Virus record (IMG/VR): IMGVR_UViG_3300043788_000225
Location: 1 to 37,335 of that record
Reading direction: 5' to 3' (one strand)
DNA length: 37,335 nt
Source: a virus
Shown here: positions 29,603 through 36,567 of the stretch, piece after piece
Layout of the letters: each line of letters opens with the position of its first letter
How positions within the stretch are numbered: position 1 is the first letter of the stretch
The notes under the pieces: generated by a model
The model's database searches: none
What the model was told of the DNA's origin: nothing
What the model saw: only the letters and a program-made list of their open reading frames with translations
Made by a program: the position numbers and the translations under genes

Positions 29603-30443
29603 TGGTATTCCCCTGCACGTTTACAAAAGGAATTGCTGATGAACCTGTCATGGTAGGCAATTTGCCGTCCCATTTCAGTATTGCCTGATAGCGCACAAAC
29701 TCCGGCGTCAATGACTCTGCAAGAATCTTGTTAGCCTTGGCCTGTGACTCAGCGTTAATCATCACGCGCTTGCCATTGGCTTCTGCCACAACTACGGTTT
29801 TCTGTGCTTCAGCGCGCGCGGTGGCGACCTCATTTTCAACCTTCATGGCATTCTGCGAAGCCTGTATTTTGGCATTAATGGAATGGACCACGGTTTCTGG
29901 TAGCTGGAATGATCCAACAAGATAAATTTTCTCAACATCAATCCCATTGTCGCTTGCTTCTTTCTTGACGAGCTCATTGACTTTGCTGATAAACTGTTCT
30001 TTCTGAGCGCCGTATATCTGCTCGACAGTCATAGTGCTGGACACTTCATTCATTGCATCACGAACCATGTTGTGCAGGAACGTATTGGTAATCTCGTCTA
30101 TCCCCAAGCGGTATTTGGTAAACACCTTAACCACATTATCTGGTTGAATACGATAAGTGATACCAGCATCAGTACGAATAGAAAGACCCTCGCTTGTCTG
30201 CATCGTAATGGATTGCTCATCCTTCCAAGAATAGTTCTGTAAAAAGGTGGGAAACAGATAAAGCTCAGAGTTCCAACCAAGGTAATATCGCCCCACGCCC
30301 ACAGACTGCTCTGACACACCTTTGTCGCTCCCATAGAGGTTCACAATCACGCCTCTATAGCCTGCCGGAACCTTGCTGCACCCCGCAATACCCAACATTG
30401 AAATCGCTGCCATACCCAGTGCTGCTTTCTTCATCCTATTCAT
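29583..30443 (-). CDS. SPFH (prohibitin-like) lipoprotein
   Basis: 286 aa. The N terminus is a lipoprotein signal: Lys-Lys, an apolar stretch, and lipobox Ile-Ala-Gly-Cys with the lipidated Cys at 22. The body is an SPFH domain (Gly-Tyr-Arg-Gly-Val-Ile-Val-Asn, Ile-Arg-Thr-Asp-Ala-Gly-Ile-Thr-Tyr-Arg-Ile) followed by the long Glu/Ala/Arg coiled coil of the prohibitin family (residues ~200-255). SPFH proteins form large membrane-attached rings. A lipidated version points to membrane anchoring. The role in a phage is unknown. The ATG at 30443 overlaps the upstream gene. Confidence 0.85.
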   Translation of the reverse strand: MNRMKKAALGMAAISMLGIAGCSKVPAGYRGVIVNLYGSDKGVSEQSVGVGRYYLGWNSELYLFPTFLQNYSWKDEQSITMQTSEGLSIRTDAGITYRIQPDNVVKVFTKYRLGIDEITNTFLHNMVRDAMNEVSSTMTVEQIYGAQKEQFISKVNELVKKEASDNGIDVEKIYLVGSFQLPETVVHSINAKIQASQNAMKVENEVATARAEAQKTVVVAEANGKRVMINAESQAKANKILAESLTPEFVRYQAILKWDGKLPTMTGSSAIPFVNVQGNTNGQEKR

Positions 30444-30837
30444 TTTCCATGCCCTCATCTTTGCATCCATTGTTAACCCATTGAATCGCTTCGTTGTGGC
30501 CTTTTTCAGACTCTTTCCATGTTGCGTATCGTTTACAATAAACCTCTGAACCACCTTTCCTTGAATTAAAAACCATTGTCTCGAATATCAATGGGTTGTG
30601 GTTTTCAGAATCAAAAAACCCAAAGTTATGATCAATTCCCAAAAAAACTGTCGAAATCCACTTTCCTTTTACCTCATCCTGCTTGACGATTCTTTTCTCA
30701 AGTTCATTTTCAAAGAAGTCTGACCATTCCATAAGATCAGCAGGAATAGCATTATTGTTTTCATCCAGAATGAACTTATCTTTTTTCTTTATTAATTTTT
30801 CAAAATCAGGATATTTTGAAAGATCAGGCACATACAT
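30436..30837 (-). CDS. Conserved phage protein (Ser-Thr-Val-Phe-Leu-Gly family)
   Basis: 133 aa. It contains Trp-Ile-Ser-Thr-Val-Phe-Leu-Gly-Ile-Asp-His, Leu-Ile-Phe-Glu-Thr-Met-Val-Phe and Arg-Tyr-Ala-Thr-Trp-x-Glu-Ser-x-x-Gly-His, a pattern seen in many phage proteins of unknown function. Its gene ends inside the start of the SPFH gene. Confidence 0.8.
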   Translation of the reverse strand: MYVPDLSKYPDFEKLIKKKDKFILDENNNAIPADLMEWSDFFENELEKRIVKQDEVKGKWISTVFLGIDHNFGFFDSENHNPLIFETMVFNSRKGGSEVYCKRYATWKESEKGHNEAIQWVNNGCKDEGMENE

Positions 30838-30843
30838 TTTTAA

Positions 30844-31233
30844 TCATCCCCATACCAATCCGGTGCTTGCGCACATATCACAGTCTGTCAGGTCTTTGCA
30901 GCGCGGGCAGACGAATGGTTTTTTGTCTCCATGAGAGCCTCTACATTGCAATATTTTCTCTATTTTTATTAGGCGTACTTCTAAATTTGAATTTTCAAGG
31001 TCTGTGATTCTTTCGTCATAATCTGATTCTTCCAGCTTACAAACACACACTGAAATTCCGGTAACCCTGTCTTCAAGGTCTTCGATTCTTTGGAACAGCT
31101 TTTCAACCCCATCATACAAATGATCAATCTTGTGCGCCATGGCAAACAAATCATGAAGCAGCGGTGGCGCGTCTGCGTCTGGCTCTTTGGCGCTCAATTT
31201 TTTACACCAGCATTTATCCGTGCAGTTTGTCAT
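30844..31233 (-). CDS. Coiled-coil protein with C-terminal zinc motif
   Basis: 129 aa. Residues ~30-95 form a heptad-like coiled coil (Val-Glu-Lys-Leu-Phe-Gln-Arg-Ile-Glu-Asp-Leu-Glu). The end has Cys-Pro-Arg-Cys, Cys-Asp-Met-Cys and Gly, a zinc-ribbon pair close to the DnaJ cysteine-rich style. Two more cysteines sit at the N terminus. The start overlaps the upstream gene by 20 bases. Not recognised. Confidence 0.7.
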   Translation of the reverse strand: MTNCTDKCWCKKLSAKEPDADAPPLLHDLFAMAHKIDHLYDGVEKLFQRIEDLEDRVTGISVCVCKLEESDYDERITDLENSNLEVRLIKIEKILQCRGSHGDKKPFVCPRCKDLTDCDMCASTGLVWG

Positions 31234-31675
31234 TGTTTAAAAATCCTTTTTGAATAAGACCGATTAAAATTTTTGCCAGACAGTCAGCGAGTTTTTCGTC
31301 ATGTGCCTTCACAGATGTTCTGAGCTGCGTTAACGGATTGGCTGCTTCAATACCGTCCATGGTGTCACAGACATACGAGGCTATGTACTGAATGTTTTTT
31401 GCGGAGCGTTTTTTGATCTCAAGCCAGAAATTATTGAATGGCGCGTATTGTTCCCCAATATTTATCCATGATGGAATCATATTCAGAAGTTCAGATACAG
31501 AATAGGCTGAATACAGTTTAAATACTCGTTCGTCTACCGGACTGAAAGGAACATATCTCACGCCATAACAGTCGTCATTTTCATAATGCCAGACAAAAAG
31601 ACTGTTCTGTTCACATTTAAGGTCTTTTAGTCGCGTGGCTAAATTTAGACTGACGACTTGATCTTCAAGGTGCAT
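31214..31675 (-). CDS. Conserved phage protein (Val-Ser-Leu-x-Leu-Ala family)
   Basis: 153 aa. It opens Leu-Glu-Asp-Gln-Val-Val-Ser-Leu-Asn-Leu-Ala-x-x-Leu-Lys-Asp-Leu, contains a Ser-Val-Ser-Glu-Leu-Leu-Asn-Met-Ile-Pro segment, and ends with a Leu-Ala-x-Cys-Leu-Ala-Lys-Ile-Leu-Ile-Gly-Leu helix. Many phages carry proteins with this order; none has an assigned function. It is the first gene after the structured island. Confidence 0.78.
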   Translation of the reverse strand: MHLEDQVVSLNLATRLKDLKCEQNSLFVWHYENDDCYGVRYVPFSPVDERVFKLYSAYSVSELLNMIPSWINIGEQYAPFNNFWLEIKKRSAKNIQYIASYVCDTMDGIEAANPLTQLRTSVKAHDEKLADCLAKILIGLIQKGFLNNDKLHG

Positions 31676-31689
31676 CTACACTCTCCAAA

Positions 31690-31825
31690 AGGTAGCACAG
31701 GGAGGGAGTTTCACCCTCCGCGGAATAGGGAAGTCCGCGGCCATCATCCGTCATCTGGTGTTTTTGCACCATCAGGCCCCTACGATAGCCGCACACGTTG
31801 TGTGCCTCCTGCGCCGTAAACTTTA
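31690..31825 (-). ncRNA. Candidate structured RNA between the SDR and downstream genes
   Basis: Four hairpins lie in about 110 bases: GGAGGG/CCCTCC (31701-31719, 7-base loop), CCGCGGA/TCCGCGG (31718-31740), TGGTG/CACCA (31756-31771) and GCACAC/GTGTGC (31791-31805, 3-base loop). The stretch is clearly richer in G+C than the AT-rich genes on both sides. The first two share bases and could switch. Strand is assigned from transcription direction only. A 35-codon frame also crosses it. Confidence 0.5.
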
Positions 31826-32536
31826 TCAGTCATATATTTCCAGTATGTGTGAAATCCTGCCGGCAAGCGCCCGCGATTCATCATCAGGAAAAATATCCAG
31901 TGTATTAGACTCAATGCCAGCGATAATATTTTCCGCAACTGACATTGGCGTGGATTTTCTCACATCAAGACTTTCAGTCATTCCGGTATCAACATATCCC
32001 GGGTAAACCCCAAAAATCTTTATACCGGTTCCAGCTGATCGATGCCTTATGCCCTGTATCAGGACATTCAGAGCAGCCTTTGATGCGCAATATGTCTCTA
32101 TCTCGGGTATCAGACAAAAACTGGCTATGGAGAGCATATTAACTATTGCTGATGATTCCTTTGATTTCAGATGTGGCCAGAATTCGTGACAAAGTTTGTG
32201 TACTGCAAAATAGTTCACAGACATTTCCATGAATGACGCCTTGATGGACTCTTCATCAAGAAATGCTTTTTTTAATTCAATTCCGGCATTGTTCACCAGT
32301 ATGTCTACTTCTCTACAATAATCAGCACACACTTTTACTTCACTGCTGTTCGTAACATCCAGCTGATATGGAACAACAAATCCCGGATATTTTTCCTGAA
32401 GTTTTGTAACTGACTCAATATGAAGGTCCGCAGCAAATATATGTGACACATTTCGGCTTACAAATTGATCCACCAGACAGGAACCGATGCCGCCACCGGC
32501 ACCGGTTATAAGGACTTTTTTTCCTGCAAGATTCAT
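31826..32536 (-). CDS. Short-chain dehydrogenase/reductase
   Basis: 236 aa, full length for the SDR family. The cofactor motif Thr-Gly-Ala-Gly-Gly-Gly-Ile-Gly is at 11-18, Leu-Asp-Val at 59-61, Asn-Asn-Ala-Gly at 82-85, catalytic Asn108, Ser136, Tyr149 and Lys153 (Tyr-Cys-Ala-Ser-Lys), and Pro-Gly-Tyr-Val-Asp-Thr-Gly follows. Asp37 after the second strand suggests NAD rather than NADP. All catalytic residues are present, so it should be active. Substrate unknown. Its start overlaps the previous gene (ATGA). Confidence 0.9.
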   Translation of the reverse strand: MNLAGKKVLITGAGGGIGSCLVDQFVSRNVSHIFAADLHIESVTKLQEKYPGFVVPYQLDVTNSSEVKVCADYCREVDILVNNAGIELKKAFLDEESIKASFMEMSVNYFAVHKLCHEFWPHLKSKESSAIVNMLSIASFCLIPEIETYCASKAALNVLIQGIRHRSAGTGIKIFGVYPGYVDTGMTESLDVRKSTPMSVAENIIAGIESNTLDIFPDDESRALAGRISHILEIYD

Positions 32537-33267
32537 GGACGCCTCTTGGTAACGGTGAATCTCTCATGGCATTCGCTTGAATCATTGATTTTCAGCATTT
32601 CGGATTTCACATCAACGTCAGCTTTCATCTCATCACTTATGCCTTCCATGAATCGATGCAGCACGGGCCATTGCAGTTTGTCTTCAAAGCCGAGAGCCCT
32701 GGTGATTCTGTGATAACGATCTACGCCATGTAATTCTATTTCACAATGTTCTTCACTAAAACGCTTGATATCAAACCTGTACTCAGGGCTTGCGTTGTAT
32801 ATTGCAGACACCAACAGGATAACAACGCCACGTGCGTCTTTGGGAAGATCATATTTACCATCAACAGCATCGCTGGTCAGTTTTGTTTTTAACTTTCCAA
32901 GATTATAAAAGAAGTCCTGAGATACGCTGTCAATATTATCCATACCGATAACCTTCCCGGTGGACTGAAGCATAACACCATAAAATGCGGATGTTACGCC
33001 GGAAAGAGACTCTGCCATGTCGCTGGTTGTCTTTGGAAAAAACAGTTCTATCATTTTTTCCTTACTAATGCTCTCTGGAAACACATCCCCTTCGCGCATT
33101 CTGTGCATCAGAATGTAACATTCATTCTGGTCACATTTGTGAACCTGTACAGATGGGTTTATCGCCACAACATTGTCTCCAACATTTATCTGCTGATTTC
33201 CTGATAAAGTGGACAGCAAGCGCATGGCCGGTCTTCTTACATTATTTGCAAAAAATCTGTTAAGCAT
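32533..33267 (-). CDS. Unknown protein coupled to the dehydrogenase
   Basis: 244 aa. GGAG is 8 bases before the ATG. The C-terminal ~90 residues follow a pattern of strand, Cys, helix with Leu-His-Arg-Phe-Met-Glu-Gly-Ile, and a final Glu-Cys-His-Glu-Arg-Phe-Thr-Val strand. This faintly recalls V4R-type or thiazoline-hydrolase-type ligand-binding domains, at pattern level only. The first half has no recognised domain. The ATGA overlap ties it to the dehydrogenase, so they probably act in one reaction or pathway. Confidence 0.62.
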   Translation of the reverse strand: MLNRFFANNVRRPAMRLLSTLSGNQQINVGDNVVAINPSVQVHKCDQNECYILMHRMREGDVFPESISKEKMIELFFPKTTSDMAESLSGVTSAFYGVMLQSTGKVIGMDNIDSVSQDFFYNLGKLKTKLTSDAVDGKYDLPKDARGVVILLVSAIYNASPEYRFDIKRFSEEHCEIELHGVDRYHRITRALGFEDKLQWPVLHRFMEGISDEMKADVDVKSEMLKINDSSECHERFTVTKRRP

Positions 33268-33281
33268 TTCTGAATCTCCAG

Positions 33282-33731
33282 TCAGGGTTGAATTGTGAAC
33301 TCTATTATTGCCCCACTGGAAATTCCTTTCTCATGAAACAGCGGATCAACTATACCGGTGAACTTTTCTTCCTTGCATGAATACTCTATGTTACATCTAA
33401 TAAAATACAATTTTGATGTTTTTGGCTGGCCCACCCTGTAACCATTTATACTTTTTGTGAGCATTATTCTTCGGCCTTCACCTCTGTGCTGCATAACAAT
33501 GATTCTGGGCTTTTCTGAGCCATCCAGCATTCGGATTATTTTTTTCTTCATATAAATTGTAAGCACAGAAAGATCATTTCTGGATTTGTGTTTTTTTACA
33601 GAATATTTTATCTGGCTATCATCCCAGTCAGAAGTGGATCTTCTTTCCTTGTTTCTCGTGTTTACCCATTCGTTTATGTCAAAAACAGGAATTCTTTCTA
33701 CCGGGTTCGTCTTTTTCTTTCTTGCGGCCAT
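33282..33731 (-). CDS. Hypothetical early protein
   Basis: 149 aa. Lys/Arg-rich N terminus, then alternating apolar strands (Leu-Ser-Val-Leu-Thr-Ile-Tyr-Met, Arg-Ile-Ile-Val-Met-Gln). AAGGA precedes ATG 33731 (a TTG one codon earlier is in frame). The basic, beta-rich chain could bind nucleic acid; no family recognised. Confidence 0.65.
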   Translation of the reverse strand: MAARKKKTNPVERIPVFDINEWVNTRNKERRSTSDWDDSQIKYSVKKHKSRNDLSVLTIYMKKKIIRMLDGSEKPRIIVMQHRGEGRRIMLTKSINGYRVGQPKTSKLYFIRCNIEYSCKEEKFTGIVDPLFHEKGISSGAIIEFTIQP

Positions 33732-33750
33732 CAAAGTTCATCCTTATCAA

Positions 33751-34080
33751 TCAAAATTTTCTTGCCAAAAACTTAGTAAGTGGATCTATTATCAGGCCAA
33801 CAAAATAACCAGCGATACAGATCATCTCAGATGCAAAGCCAAAATAATGCGAGACCGCCATCATCATTACAAAAATAACTATCACCTGATAAGCTGCTTC
33901 TCTGTATTTTCTCAGTTTTATGCTTTTTTCTGTATGGCCCATGGACACAGCAATAGCCTTTATGGTGCAGTCAAAGCATTTTGCCTGGGCCGGATCATAC
34001 GTGCTGGTTCTTTGACAGCAGGAGCAGACCAGAAACACCGGGGGCTCACCTGATACGGGCATGAGCCCTTCGTTGTCCAT
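33751..34080 (-). CDS. Membrane protein with N-terminal zinc ribbon
   Basis: 109 aa. The N-terminal third has Cys-Ser-Cys-Cys and Cys-Phe-Asp-Cys, one zinc ribbon. Two apolar segments (~66-82 and ~86-100, Ile-Cys-Ile-Ala-Gly-Tyr-Phe-Val-Gly-Leu-Ile-Ile) follow, then a basic end. This gives a cytoplasmic zinc domain on a two-helix anchor. Function unknown; a holin or exclusion role is possible. Confidence 0.7.
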   Translation of the reverse strand: MDNEGLMPVSGEPPVFLVCSCCQRTSTYDPAQAKCFDCTIKAIAVSMGHTEKSIKLRKYREAAYQVIVIFVMMMAVSHYFGFASEMICIAGYFVGLIIDPLTKFLARKF

Positions 34081-34091
34081 AATCTATACAC

Positions 34092-34586
34092 CTACCATGG
34101 GATGTCATCGTTAAAGCCGTCCGCCGGAGCGGTTGAGGCCGGGGATTTTACACCAGATATAGGAATATAGTCATCTACCGAATTCCTTGCAGGGTAAACA
34201 GAGCCTGGCGCCTTGCCCTTCAGCTTGTCGGCCGGGATCTCCTGCCCTTCCTGTACGACGACTTTAACCCTGACCATCTTCCCAATGGACATCTGGGGTC
34301 GCCATGTCTTGTCCATGAACTCCTTCTCCAGACCTGCCGACACGCAATGGTGTCTCAGCTTCCATGACATCTTCGGGGTAAAGGCAATGAAGTCCTTCAA
34401 TGAATGGATATGGCCATTGTGGTCATAGACATTCAGGTCAAACACCACCATCCGGTTGCCACTGCTGGACATTTTGCCCTCGAACTTCTCGATGCTGGCG
34501 TCATACTCGCCGGCCTCAAGCAGGGAAAACCTTTCCTGCTGCGCCTGTTCTTCTGACATCGGGTCATAACTGTAATCTTCCATCAT
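34092..34586 (-). CDS. SSB-like protein with acidic tail (Sak4 partner)
   Basis: 164 aa. The core has the OB-type pattern of phage single-strand-binding proteins (Leu-Glu-Ala-Gly-Glu-Tyr-Asp-Ala, Met-Val-Val-Phe-Asp-Leu-Asn-Val, Met-Val-Arg-Val-Lys-Val-Val-Val). The linker is Pro/Ala/Ser-rich and the last residues are Asp-Asp-Ile-Pro-Trp, very close to the Asp-Asp-Ile-Pro-Phe tip by which bacterial SSB binds partners. GGAG sits before the ATG at 34586, which overlaps the ATPase stop (ATGA). In HK620-type phages Sak4 works with such an SSB. Confidence 0.82.
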   Translation of the reverse strand: MMEDYSYDPMSEEQAQQERFSLLEAGEYDASIEKFEGKMSSSGNRMVVFDLNVYDHNGHIHSLKDFIAFTPKMSWKLRHHCVSAGLEKEFMDKTWRPQMSIGKMVRVKVVVQEGQEIPADKLKGKAPGSVYPARNSVDDYIPISGVKSPASTAPADGFNDDIPW

Positions 34587-35440
34587 GCTGCGTCTCCATT
34601 GATACGGTTCTTCATTTTGTCGATACACCTTTGGATGTAATCCGCGGACAGGTAATCAAAGCTCTCCACGTCTTCCTTCTTCAGGATTTTTGCCTGTGTT
34701 TCCTCATCGATGTGCAGTACCTCAATCAGATGCTTGATCTCTGCAACATGCTCTGGGGTTGCGAGCGCTGCGGCAACAGCATTACGCTCCAGTGTTTCTC
34801 TGCCATACCGCCTTGCAATCTCTTCATAGCTGAAGGCAAATGTATCCCCATCTGGAAATGACTCGATGCGGGATTTTTTCACAAGCCCCACACGCTGGTC
34901 ACCGCGTTTTTGCACTTCCACAACCAGATCCATCAGGTAGTCCAGTTTCTTGAAGCAATCGAACGTGGTACCAATCACCTTCATCTCATCGCCATATTCT
35001 TTTTTGGAATGGCTGGTAATGATGACATTCATGTCCAGTCTGGCAAGCATCTTCATCATCTGTTTCATGCGTGTGTTGGCAGCTGAATAGTGACGGCCGA
35101 AATCAGTACCGATTCCTTTTGTCCGTCCACACTTTTCAACAAGGTCATCGTACACATGAGTTAGTGGATCAATGACCAGTGTTTTGTACTCGTGCTCTTC
35201 TGTCATCAGGGATCGAATTTCCTGCATCACCTCATCATAATCAGATGAGCAAAACACAGATGCGCCACTATCCTTCAACCGGTTTATGTATTGATCGTTC
35301 TCTATGCCTCGCTCAGTGTCGATAAAGTATGGCTTTGGAAATGACGCTGATGCTGTTGACTTTCCCACGCCTGCGGCACCGTAAAAGAAACACTTCAATC
35401 GCTTTTCTATCAACTCTGGTTTAACGCCTCTTAAAGCCAT
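34583..35440 (-). CDS. Sak4-like RecA-fold ATPase (single-strand annealing)
   Basis: 285 aa. Walker A Gly-Ala-Ala-Gly-Val-Gly-Lys-Ser-Thr at 21-29; a conserved Asp-Thr-Glu near 41-43; Walker B Leu-Val-Ile-Asp with Asp91; a sensor-like Ile-Ile-Thr-Ser-His near 140. This is the phage AAA_24/Sak4 type: a single RecA core that anneals complementary strands, helped by the SSB encoded beside it. It likely serves phage recombination or repair. A GGGGTGAT site lies before the ATG. Confidence 0.87.
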   Translation of the reverse strand: MALRGVKPELIEKRLKCFFYGAAGVGKSTASASFPKPYFIDTERGIENDQYINRLKDSGASVFCSSDYDEVMQEIRSLMTEEHEYKTLVIDPLTHVYDDLVEKCGRTKGIGTDFGRHYSAANTRMKQMMKMLARLDMNVIITSHSKKEYGDEMKVIGTTFDCFKKLDYLMDLVVEVQKRGDQRVGLVKKSRIESFPDGDTFAFSYEEIARRYGRETLERNAVAAALATPEHVAEIKHLIEVLHIDEETQAKILKKEDVESFDYLSADYIQRCIDKMKNRINGDAA

Positions 35441-35511
35441 ATATCACCCCGTTATTACCCATAACATGTAAAAAATCCAAATGAACAAGAAAATCACTCC
35501 GATGGTGTTCT

Positions 35512-35943
35512 TTATCCATGGTGTCTTATTTCGATGGTTCTTTCGGTTCCCCGATCCCACGCCAATTCTGATGTGCATCCCTGCTCTCCATTGAAGTCAT
35601 CCAGTGCATCCTCGATCAACCTGGTCATACAGGGCATCAAATAGCCCCTGACACCGCTGACCCATGTGTCGTGGAACTCTTCCATTGAGTCGCTGTCCTT
35701 CTTTCCGCACATGGCTTTCACAAGAGAAGATCGCATGTGGCGATCGAAATCATCGTTGTCGAAACCGATGGCTTCAGCAGCGTAGTCATCACTCTGGGAT
35801 ATGATCAGACCTGCAAGGTTGTTGAGATCAACTTCTGGAATGTCGAAAACGTTCAGGACATAAAATCCATCAGTGCGGCTATAAGTCGCGTACCAGTTCA
35901 CCATGTCATGGACGAGGCTTTTGATCTGTTTTGAGTCATTCAT
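35512..35943 (-). CDS. Hypothetical early protein
   Basis: 143 aa from the ATG at 35943, which has GGGAG 9 bases upstream; the frame opens further but overlaps the small gene before it. It is acidic, with several Asp-Asp pairs, a helix (Lys-Ser-Leu-Val-His-Asp-Met-Val-Asn-Trp-Tyr) and a His-rich end. Not recognised. It precedes the Sak4 gene by about 70 bases. Confidence 0.68.
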   Translation of the reverse strand: MNDSKQIKSLVHDMVNWYATYSRTDGFYVLNVFDIPEVDLNNLAGLIISQSDDYAAEAIGFDNDDFDRHMRSSLVKAMCGKKDSDSMEEFHDTWVSGVRGYLMPCMTRLIEDALDDFNGEQGCTSELAWDRGTERTIEIRHHG

Positions 35944-36103
35944 GGCTGCCGCTCCCTGGCATCTGACAGAATGTATTGTTTTCGTGCCATACCTCACACA
36001 TCGGACAAAATATTTCACCATCCGATCTGAACCCGACTCCCGATTGAGTCCACTCAATGGGTTGCCGTGTGGCAATACAGTACGATAGACTATTGTCGTT
36101 CAT
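35936..36103 (-). CDS. Small zinc-finger-like early protein
   Basis: 55 aa. GGAG is 8 bases before the ATG. Cys-Pro-Met-Cys at 33-36 with a further Cys46 and His residues suggests a metal knuckle; Ile-Ala-Thr-Arg-Gln-Pro-Ile-Glu-Trp opens it. It overlaps the next gene by 8 bases. Not recognised. Confidence 0.62.
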   Translation of the reverse strand: MNDNSLSYCIATRQPIEWTQSGVGFRSDGEIFCPMCEVWHENNTFCQMPGSGSHE

Positions 36104-36132
36104 TTTTAGCTCTCCAGGTTAATCTGAACACC

Positions 36133-36160
36133 GGGTCATTGGGTTGCACCCCTTTGACCC
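36133..36160 (-). other. Nested hairpin in the early leader
   Basis: Outer arms GGGTCA and TGACCC (36133-36138 and 36155-36160) enclose inner arms GGGT/ACCC. It lies 15-30 bases downstream of the micro-gene stop (transcription runs leftward) and just upstream of the zinc-finger-like gene. No T run follows, so translation control or mRNA stability is more likely than termination. Confidence 0.5.
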
Positions 36161-36176
36161 AGCGGTTTTCCGCCGG

Positions 36177-36260
36177 TTAATCCTCTTTCATCACCGTGTT
36201 TACCCACATGACCGTAACCATCAGCGCCGTGTAGACCGATACTCCAATTAAAAACCCCAT
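36177..36260 (-). CDS. 27-residue membrane peptide
   Basis: 27 aa with a GAAGGGG site before the ATG. Almost the whole chain is one apolar helix (Phe-Leu-Ile-Gly-Val-Ser-Val-Tyr-Thr-Ala-Leu-Met-Val), ending in Met-Lys-Glu-Asp. Single-helix phage peptides of this size often act on host membrane proteins. It is the second gene of the early transcript and has an operator-like box just in front. Confidence 0.55.
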   Translation of the reverse strand: MGFLIGVSVYTALMVTVMWVNTVMKED

Positions 36261-36275
36261 TTCGTCACCCCTTCG

Positions 36276-36473
36276 TTACTCATGGTGCGATTCTACCAAA
36301 CTACCACCAGATGTCAACTTGTTGTCGAATCTTTTTTTATACCGCAGGATGGTCTGCGTGATTATTTCGTTCATGGACAATTCCTGTGCAGCTGACTGGT
36401 GTTTCAGCCATACCCACAGTTCCTTATCTAGTCTCAGGTTAATGCACTTGTTGTTTGTGTCATTTCTGGCCAT
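36276..36473 (-). CDS. Arc/CopG-type ribbon-helix-helix regulator
   Basis: 65 aa. It has the Arc/Mnt order: Cys-Ile-Asn-Leu-Arg-Leu strand, Asp-Lys-Glu-Leu-Trp-Val-Trp-Leu helix, then Ser-Met-Asn-Glu-Ile-Ile-Thr-Gln-Thr-Ile-Leu helix and a basic tail. In P22, Arc and Mnt are regulators of the same fold. It is the first gene of the leftward transcript and is likely autoregulated through CTACC-containing boxes in its promoter and at its 3' end. Confidence 0.87.
   Translation of the reverse strand: MARNDTNNKCINLRLDKELWVWLKHQSAAQELSMNEIITQTILRYKKRFDNKLTSGGSLVESHHE
36290..36312. promoter_or_regulatory. Operator-like box at the 3' end of the RHH gene
   Basis: ATTCTACCAAA (36290-36300) followed by CTACC makes a direct repeat of CTACC 8 bases apart. 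The identical 11-base box occurs in the RHH promoter (36522-36532). It lies about 30 bases upstream of the 27-residue peptide gene. Nothing else explains the repeat. Confidence 0.55.
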
Positions 36474-36476
36474 GTT

Positions 36477-36560
36477 TTCAATCTCTTATATTTGTGTGGA
36501 ATACCGTTCAACGTTGGTAGTATTCTACCAAAGTAAAATCGTTATTAACAGCGTTGTTCA
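36477..36560 (-). promoter_or_regulatory. Leftward early promoter with palindromic operator
   Basis: GGTAG-TATT-CTACC (36516-36529) is a dyad that contains, on the reverse strand, the -10-like TAGAAT. A second possible -10, TATAAG, is nearer the gene, with TTGAAC about 15 bases before it. The dyad is extended to ATTCTACCAAA, the box also found at 36290. A repressor bound here would block leftward transcription. Confidence 0.6.
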
Positions 36561-36567
36561 CATAAAA

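Noticed and set aside
29633-29642. A CTGATGA string as a hammerhead ribozyme core
   Set aside because: It lies inside the SPFH coding region with no flanking stems or the GAAA partner in place.
31690-31790. A 35-codon reverse frame (starting Met-Val-Gln-Lys-His-Gln) as a gene
   Set aside because: No ribosome site is well placed, and the bases are fully accounted for by four hairpins. Kept only as an alternative to the RNA reading.
35444-35511. A reverse-strand apolar frame before the Sak4 gene (Ile-Gly-Val-Ile-Phe-Leu-Phe-Ile-Trp)
   Set aside because: The apolar frame has no ATG and only a GTG without a usable ribosome site, giving 18 residues; another frame has an ATG but is not apolar. 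Not enough to call a gene.
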